Source of the DNA: JACVRW01 sp963803245
GTDB lineage: Bacteria; Actinomycetota; Thermoleophilia; Solirubrobacterales; Thermoleophilaceae
Direction of reading: 5' to 3'
Length of the DNA: 64,000 nt
NCBI GenBank assembly: GCA_963803245.1
Contig: CAWDLI010000002.1
Location: 1 to 64,000 of the forward strand
Under the pieces are notes generated by a model. That model ran no database searches. It worked only from the letters and a program-made list of their open reading frames with translations, and was not told the origin of the DNA. The number at the start of each line of letters is the position of its first letter. Within the stretch, counting starts at the first letter, position 1. The position numbers and the translations under genes are program-made. Positions 58,804 through 64,000 of the stretch are shown one piece after another.

Positions 58804-60023
58804 ATGGTCGTCTGCGTTCTCTATCCCCGCTTCGAGCTCCTGGCCGCTCTCGGGGACCGGAGGGCGCTGCTCTCCGAGCCCGCCGCGCTGGCGCCGGAGG
58901 CCGGACGCGAGCAGATGGTGGGGGAGGTGTCGGCGCCCGCCGAGGCCTTCGGGGTCGTCCGGGGCATGCGGCTGGGCGAGGCGCTCGCGCGCTGTCCCGC
59001 GCTCCGGCTCGTGCCTCCCGACCCCGAGGGCTCGCGCTCGCTGTGGGGACACGTGCTCGACCGGCTCGAGGGGATCGGGGCGGCGGTGGAGTCGGACCGC
59101 GCGGGGGCGGCCTTCTTCGATGCGGGCCCGCTCGAGGGCATGCACGGAGCTCGCCTCGACGGGGTGCTGGCGGCCGCCCGGCGGGCACTCGGCCCGGGGC
59201 GCGCTTCGGGGCGGCGCCCAGCCGCTTCGCCTCGCATGCGGCGGCGCTCAGGGCCCGCCCGCGCCGGCGCGGCGGCGGCCTTCCGGGGAGGGCGGTCGTG
59301 GTCGAGGAGCAGGCCACGCGCGAGTTCCTCGCCCCGCTGCCGGTCTCGCTCCTGCGCACCCGGCCCGAGCTGCAGGCGCTGCCGGAGATCCTCGAGCAGC
59401 TCGGGATCAGGACGCTGGGCGAGCTCGCCGCGCTTCCGTCGCGGTCACTGGCCGAGCGGTTCGGGCACCCCGGGCTTCTGGCGCTGGACCTGGCCCGGGG
59501 CCGCGACACGGAGCTGGAGCCGCGGCGACCGCCCGAGCCCGTGAGCGAGCGGCTCGACCTGCCGGAGGCGGCCTCGGGGCAGCAGCTCGAGCGCGCCCTC
59601 GAGCTGCTCGTGGCCCGGGTGCTCGCCCGGCGCGAGCGACGGGGGCGCTCGCTCAGGGCGCTCGCGATGTCCGCGCGCTTCGTGGCCGGAGGCACCTGGC
59701 GGCTGGCGGTGACCCTGCGGAGGGCGAGTGCCGATCCGGCTCGGATCCAGCTCGCCCTCGCTCCCAGGCTGGCCGAGCTGCCGGCCCCGGCGGAGTCGTT
59801 CGCGCTCGAGGTGGAGGCATTCGGCCCGCCGGCGCATGACCAGGAGCGGCTGCTCGACGAGGCGGGCGCGGTCCGGCGCGCACGACTGGGCGAGGCGGTC
59901 CGCCAGGCACGTCAGGCGGCGGGGACGGACGCCGCCCTGCGGGTGCTGGACGTGGACCCGGACTCGCGGATCCCGGAACGCCGCTCGGTTCTCGCGCCCT
60001 TTCCCGAGTGGCAGACCCCGTGA
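58804..60023 (+). pseudogene. imuB: ImuB-type catalytically inactive Y-family polymerase, one-base frameshift
   Basis: ATG 58804 begins VVCVLYPRFELLAALGDRRA, where true DinB polymerases have the catalytic DMDAFF; the acid is missing, as in ImuB, the mutasome adaptor. Frame 1 runs to the GGGG at 59196-59199, after which the family continues one base back: ARFGAAPSRFASHAAALRAR, VVVEEQATREFLAPLPVSLL, EILEQLGIRTLGELAALPSR, with a little-finger-like C-terminus to TGA 60023. Adding one G restores ~406 residues. The gene has an SOS box and overlaps the next gene (GTGA). ImuA is not seen nearby. The shift may be a sequencing error in the homopolymer. Confidence 0.85.
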
Positions 60024-60271
60024 ACCCGAGCGGCGCGCGCCGTCTCGGCGCCCCCCGGCCGGTGGCGGTCCTGGCGGACGAGCGCGGCGTGCCCACGGCC
60101 GTCGCGGGCGTGGCAGTGGAGGGGGTCAGGGAGGAATGGGTGGTGGAGGATCGCTGGTGGACGCCGCGCCCGCTGCGGCGGCGCTATTTCGAGCTCGTGC
60201 TCGCCAACGGGCGCAATGCAGTCGTTTTCCGCGATCTCGTGGCCGGGAAATGGCTTTCCCAACGGGCCTGA
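60020..60271 (+). CDS. small protein of the ImuB-DnaE2 cassette (DUF6504-like)
   Basis: GTG 60020 overlaps the imuB stop. The 83 residues (VAVLADERGVPTAVAGVAVE, EEWVVEDRWWTPRPLRRRYF, ELVLANGRNAVVFRDLVAGK) match what I recall of DUF6504, a short protein that follows ImuB in many actinobacteria. The RWWTPxPLRRRYFELVL core is characteristic. It probably works with ImuB and DnaE2 in translesion synthesis, though no mechanism is known to me. It has no own promoter, so it should be SOS-induced with imuB. Confidence 0.75.
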   Translation: MNPSGARRLGAPRPVAVLADERGVPTAVAGVAVEGVREEWVVEDRWWTPRPLRRRYFELVLANGRNAVVFRDLVAGKWLSQRA

Positions 60272-60273
60272 GC

Positions 60274-60301
60274 TAAATACCGCAAGCCGCCTCGCCGATA
60301 A
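60274..60301 (+). promoter_or_regulatory. sigma-28/WhiG-type promoter of GGDEF gene
   Basis: TAAA (60274-60277), 16 bp, GCCGATAA (60294-60301). The -10 is a perfect match to the FliA/WhiG consensus. The leader to GTG 60363 is about 55 nt. Confidence 0.75.
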
Positions 60302-60362
60302 CGAATGAGATGCCGGGGCGCTCGCACCTGCCAGTCATCCGCTGTCCGCTGGGTGGATTCCA

Positions 60363-61955
60363 GTGCTGAACACCGGGTCCCTGACGGTGATCGGTCAGCT
60401 CGGCGCGATGTTCGAGCGCACGGCCTCGGTTCGCACCGAGGAAGACCTCCAGAACGTGCTCTGGCAGGTCGCGCACACGATCGGCGAGACGCTCGGCTAC
60501 CGGGCCGTGGTCGTGAACATCCACCGGCCGGCGTTCGACGACATGTTCACGGCGGCGGCCGTGGGCTCGGACGACTCGGTCGAGCTGCTGCTCGGCCAGA
60601 CGTCGCTCCGCGAGACCTGGATGCCGCTGTTCGCCCCCCGCTTCGAGCGGCGTGGCGCCTACTTCGTCCCGCAGGGCGGCTTCGACTGGGACCAGATTCC
60701 CGGCCCGACCTACACGCCGGCGATCGAGCCCACGGACGACCCCGACGCCTGGCAGGCCGACGACGCGCTGTTCGTGCCGCTCCGCGGAACGACCGGGAAG
60801 CTCCTCGGCGTGGTGTCCGTGGACGAGCCGGAGAGCGGTCGCCGCCCGAGCGACGCCGACATCGACGCCCTCGTGGCGAGCTCAAGACACGCGGCCCTGG
60901 CGATCCGCATCGCGCAGGACGTGGCCACGGCGGCCCAGCATCAGCGCATGCTCGAGCACGTGCTCGAGGTCTCGGCCCGGCTCGCGCAGGCCGGCGACGT
61001 GCCCGCGCTCCTGCAGGCGGTCTGCGACGGCATCCGCGACGCGCTCGCGTTCGAGAAGGTCGTGATCGAGCTGGCCGACGAGCCGCGCGGCACGCTCGTG
61101 CCGGTGGCCGCCGCCGGCTGGATGGTGGACGCCCCGGCCGTGAACCCGGGCATGAGCATGGACTCCTTCGCGCCGCTCTTCACCCCCGAGTTCGAGATCG
61201 CCGGGTGCTACCTCGTTCCGCACGACGCAGCCGAGATCCGTCTCGGTCCGAAGAGCGTCGAGTACCAGTCGGAGCTGAACGGCCGCGGGCCGCACGCTTG
61301 GAACAGGCACTGGCTGCTGGTGCCGCTGTCGGAGCCGGACGGTCGCCGGATCGGCCTGATCTGGGTGGACGACCCGCGCGACCGGCTGCTGCCCTCGCGC
61401 ACGCGGCTGCAGGCGTTGCGGCTGTTCGCCAACCAGGCTATGTCGGCGCTCCACTCGGCCGATCAGGTCGTGCAGCTGCGCTACGAGGCCACGCACGATC
61501 CACTCACCTCGCTCCCCAACCGGCGCGCGCTCCTGGCGCGTCTGCCCCAGGAGGTCGAGGCGAGCGAGCGCACGCAGGGCACCTTCTCGCTCGTGCTCTG
61601 CGACATGGACAACCTGAAGATGCTGAACGACACGCTCGGCCACGAGGCGGGGGACGTGGCGCTGAAGTTGCTGGCGGGCGCGCTGCGCAGCGGGCTCCGG
61701 CGCGCCGACAACGCCTACCGGCTCGGCGGGGACGAGTTCGCGGTCGTGCTGCCCGGCGCCTCGCGCCTGGATGCGGAACGCGTCACGCGGCGGCTGCGCG
61801 AGGCCACCGCCGCCTGCGCCGCGGAGCCGGTGAAGGCGATCGACGCGAGCTTCGGGATCGCCGTGCACGAGCGCGGCGAGACGCCCGACCAGCTGATGGC
61901 CCGCGCCGACGAGGCGCTCTACGGGGACAAGCGCAGACGCGCGTCAGCGGCCTGA
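60363..61955 (+). CDS. GAF-GAF-GGDEF diguanylate cyclase
   Basis: The 530 residues carry two GAF-like sensor domains (about 15-185: EDLQNVLWQVAHTIGETLGY, DDALFVPLRGTTGKLLGVVS; about 200-370: DVPALLQAVCDGIRDALAFE, HWLLVPLSEPDGRRIGLIWV) and a C-terminal GGDEF domain (THDPLTSLPNRRALLARLPQ, LVLCDMDNLKMLNDTLGHEA, YRLGGDEFAVVLPGA). The active site is intact, so c-di-GMP synthesis is expected. GTG 60363 is the start chosen; ATG 60408 is possible but cuts into the GAF helix. It sits between the SOS genes but has a sigma-28 promoter, like the pili. Confidence 0.9.
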   Translation: MLNTGSLTVIGQLGAMFERTASVRTEEDLQNVLWQVAHTIGETLGYRAVVVNIHRPAFDDMFTAAAVGSDDSVELLLGQTSLRETWMPLFAPRFERRGAYFVPQGGFDWDQIPGPTYTPAIEPTDDPDAWQADDALFVPLRGTTGKLLGVVSVDEPESGRRPSDADIDALVASSRHAALAIRIAQDVATAAQHQRMLEHVLEVSARLAQAGDVPALLQAVCDGIRDALAFEKVVIELADEPRGTLVPVAAAGWMVDAPAVNPGMSMDSFAPLFTPEFEIAGCYLVPHDAAEIRLGPKSVEYQSELNGRGPHAWNRHWLLVPLSEPDGRRIGLIWVDDPRDRLLPSRTRLQALRLFANQAMSALHSADQVVQLRYEATHDPLTSLPNRRALLARLPQEVEASERTQGTFSLVLCDMDNLKMLNDTLGHEAGDVALKLLAGALRSGLRRADNAYRLGGDEFAVVLPGASRLDAERVTRRLREATAACAAEPVKAIDASFGIAVHERGETPDQLMARADEALYGDKRRRASAA

Positions 61956-61982
61956 CGGCACTTCGGGCGCTTGACCCGGATG

Positions 61983-61996
61983 CGAACATGTGTTCG
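61983..61996. promoter_or_regulatory. LexA box (SOS) overlapping dnaE2 start
   Basis: CGAACATGTGTTCG, identical to the box at 58785-58798. Its last base is the first base of the GTG start codon of dnaE2, so LexA would cover the start itself. Confidence 0.93.
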
Positions 61997-64000
61997 TGTC
62001 CTATGTGGAGCTCCACTGCCACTCGGCGTACTCCTTCCTCGACGGGGCTTCGCATCCGACTGAGCTTGCGGGGGTCGCCGCCGAACAGGGCCACAGCGCC
62101 CTCGCGCTGACCGACCACGACGGCCTTCACGGCGCAATGGAGATGGCGGGCGCGCTACGCGCTCTCGGCGTGCGCCCGATCACCGGAGCGGAGCTCACGC
62201 TCGATGACGGCACCCACCTCACGCTCCTGTGCGAGACGCGCCAGGGGTATACGAACCTCTGCCGGCTGATCACCTCGGCCCACTGGCGCACCCGGCGCTG
62301 GGCGCGCGAGGGCTGGACCGAGCCGGCACCCGGCGTGCGCGCCGGAAGGCGGCCAGCCCAGGACCCGCTCGACGACCAGCCCGCCGTGACGCTCGAGGAG
62401 ATCGAGCACAACGCCGAGGGGCTCGTGTGCCTCTCGGGCTGCGCCCGTGACGGTGCGGTGGCCAGCCGGGTGGAGGCGGGCGACCATCCCGGCGCGGCCG
62501 CGGTCGCGCGCAGGCTGCTGCGGGCCTTCGGGCCGGAGCGCCTGCGCATAGAGCTCCAGCGGCCCTTCGCCCGCAACGACCGCCGCCGCAACCGCCTGCT
62601 CGGCGAGCTGGCCGAGCGGCTCGGGGTGCCGTGCGTGGCCACCGGCAACGTGCATGTCCACGCGTTCGAGCGCATACCGCTCCAGGACGCGATGGTGGCG
62701 GTTCGCCTGGGCGTCACGCTCGACGAGTCGGAGCCCCGGCGGCGCGGCAACTCCTCCCACGTGCTCGCTCCGCCCGAGCGGATGGCCGAGCGCTTCCGCG
62801 AGCATCCGGACGCCGTGGCCGAGACGGGCCGGCTGGCCGAGCGCCTGCGGTTCGACCTCTCGGAGGACCTCGGCTACCGCTATCCCGGCTCGGAGGACGA
62901 GACCGCCGACCGGCGCCTCGCGGAGCTGTGCGGGTCGCGAATGGACGAGCGCTACGGCGGCCGGCGCATCCGAGCGGAGGCCGAGCGCCGGCTCGAGGAG
63001 GAGCTGCGCGTGATCCGCCACCTCGGGCTGTCGGGCTTCTTTCTCCTCCACCGCGACCTGCTCGAGCTGGCCCGCGAGGTGGCTGTGGACGTCCGCGGGC
63101 CCGAGTCCGCCCGCCGGCTGCTGCCGCCCGGCCGCGGCCGCGGCTCGAGCGTGTCCTCGATCGTCTGTTACCTCACCGGCCTCTCGCACGTGGACCCGGT
63201 GGAGAACGAGCTGTTCCTCGGGCGCTTCCTGAACGAGGAGCTCACCGCGCTGCCGGACATCGACCTCGACTTCCCGCGCGACGTGCGGGACGTGCTCATC
63301 CCGCGCGTGCACGACCGCTACGGGCGTGACCGCTGCGCGCTGGTGGCCGCGTTCGCCACCTTCCAGGTGCGCTCGGCGGTGCGCGACTTCGCGAAGGTGC
63401 TGGGGCTGCCGCCCGGCGAGATCGAGCGGCTCGCCCGCGCGGTCGATCCGTGGAAGACCCGCAACGACATCGAGGGCGACGTGCCGCGCGGCCGCTCGCC
63501 GCGCTGGGAGGCGCTCGTGCGGCTCGCCCGCGACGCCTGGAGCCTTCCCCGCCACCAGTCCCAGCATCCCGGCGGCATGGTCATCTCCACGCAGCCGCTG
63601 ATCGATCTCTGTCCCGTCCAGCCGACGTCGATGGAGGGACGCCAGATGGTGCAGTGGGACAAGGACTCCTGCGGGGACGCGGGCTTCCTCAAGATCGACC
63701 TGCTCGGCCTGGGGATGCTCTCGGCGGTCGAGCGCTGCGTCGACGAGATCGCCCGCGTCCGGGGCGAGCGGATCGACCTCTCGCGCATCCCCTACGACGA
63801 CCAGGAGGTCTACCGGAGCATCCAGGAGGCGGAGACGATGGGCGTCTTCCAGATCGAGAGCCGGGCCCAGATGCAGAGCCTCGTGCGCACCCGCCCGGAG
63901 AACCTCGACGACCTCACCGTCCAGGTGGCGCTGGTGCGACCCGGGCCGATCCAGGGCGGCGCGGTGCACCCCTACATCGAGCGCCGCAAGCGATTGCGCG
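61996..64000 (+). CDS. dnaE2: error-prone DNA polymerase DnaE2 (cut by window end)
   Basis: GTG 61996 begins SYVELHCHSAYSFLDGASHP with the PHP domain (LALTDHDGLHGAMEMAGALR), followed by the polymerase core: the catalytic Asp segment LPDIDLDFPRDVRDVLIPRV, GRGSSVSSIVCYLTGLSHVD, QHPGGMVISTQPLIDLCPV, QWDKDSCGDAGFLKIDLLGL and MGVFQIESRAQMQSLVRTRP. The 668 residues seen are the N-terminal part of about 1050. It is the SOS-induced replicative-type polymerase that copies damaged DNA with ImuB. It has no apparent leader after the LexA box, so the mRNA may be leaderless. Confidence 0.93.
   Translation, partial: MSYVELHCHSAYSFLDGASHPTELAGVAAEQGHSALALTDHDGLHGAMEMAGALRALGVRPITGAELTLDDGTHLTLLCETRQGYTNLCRLITSAHWRTRRWAREGWTEPAPGVRAGRRPAQDPLDDQPAVTLEEIEHNAEGLVCLSGCARDGAVASRVEAGDHPGAAAVARRLLRAFGPERLRIELQRPFARNDRRRNRLLGELAERLGVPCVATGNVHVHAFERIPLQDAMVAVRLGVTLDESEPRRRGNSSHVLAPPERMAERFREHPDAVAETGRLAERLRFDLSEDLGYRYPGSEDETADRRLAELCGSRMDERYGGRRIRAEAERRLEEELRVIRHLGLSGFFLLHRDLLELAREVAVDVRGPESARRLLPPGRGRGSSVSSIVCYLTGLSHVDPVENELFLGRFLNEELTALPDIDLDFPRDVRDVLIPRVHDRYGRDRCALVAAFATFQVRSAVRDFAKVLGLPPGEIERLARAVDPWKTRNDIEGDVPRGRSPRWEALVRLARDAWSLPRHQSQHPGGMVISTQPLIDLCPVQPTSMEGRQMVQWDKDSCGDAGFLKIDLLGLGMLSAVERCVDEIARVRGERIDLSRIPYDDQEVYRSIQEAETMGVFQIESRAQMQSLVRTRPENLDDLTVQVALVRPGPIQGGAVHPYIERRKRLR

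Overview
The window is GC-rich bacterial DNA that reads best as a deep-branching actinobacterium of the class Thermoleophilia (Solirubrobacterales/Gaiellales-like). The evidence is GTG/TTG starts, many -10 boxes only 6-9 nt before start codons (leaderless style), paralogous SnoaL-like genes beginning MSQENVE, secreted protein families I associate with this class, and an SOS mutasome cassette (ImuB, a small DUF6504-like protein, DnaE2) with actinobacterial LexA boxes. No database could be searched, so the taxonomy is inference.

1-13.2 kb is accessory DNA. Most of its genes are broken by single-base frameshifts: an epoxide hydrolase, a small-terminase-like gene, secreted and lipoprotein genes and tandem SnoaL-like genes. 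An 8.0-kb integrated element starts at an elongator tRNA-Met gene (5141-5213, minus). A perfect 44-bp direct repeat (5173-5216 and 13175-13218) flanks it, and paired GGGCAACC motifs lie inside both ends like integrase arm sites. It holds a decayed HTH regulator, primase zinc-finger and RepA/RecA-like ATPase genes, an excisionase-like HTH, small phage-like genes, a 5'-truncated tyrosine integrase and cargo (SnoaL-like, secreted protein, NAD(P)-binding reductase).

13.2-38.5 kb is a housekeeping core. It holds three oligopeptide-type ABC solute-binding lipoproteins with one complete permease/ATPase set, formiminotransferase, a metallo-beta-lactamase-fold hydrolase, hisS-aspS, a possible 6S-like RNA, an unusual IscU-like/MnmA fusion, a degenerate RsbW-like protein with a SigB/F-type sigma factor, an unclassified RNA with a terminator, an MFS exporter, an HD-GYP phosphodiesterase, and alaS-ruvX-mltG-aroE.

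38.5-53.7 kb is a type IV pilus locus without a secretin gene: pilB-pilT-pilC, two tandem pilins, prepilin peptidase, pilM-pilN-pilO, a further PilP-position protein, and a TIG/calcium-repeat secreted protein. Most of its transcription units, and a distant GAF-GGDEF gene at 60.4 kb, carry sigma-28/WhiG-type promoters (TAAA-N15/16-GCCGATA). This suggests one regulon joining pili to cyclic-di-GMP signalling.

53.7-64 kb has shikimate genes (aroC, an aroK-aroB fusion, aroQ), a frameshifted pepQ, a TauE-type permease, and the SOS module: a frameshifted imuB, the DUF6504-like gene and dnaE2 (cut by the window end). imuB and dnaE2 carry the same LexA box. Most reading frames from 13.2 to 57.5 kb are intact, so the frameshifts cluster in the accessory region and at two points near 57.6 and 59.2 kb.
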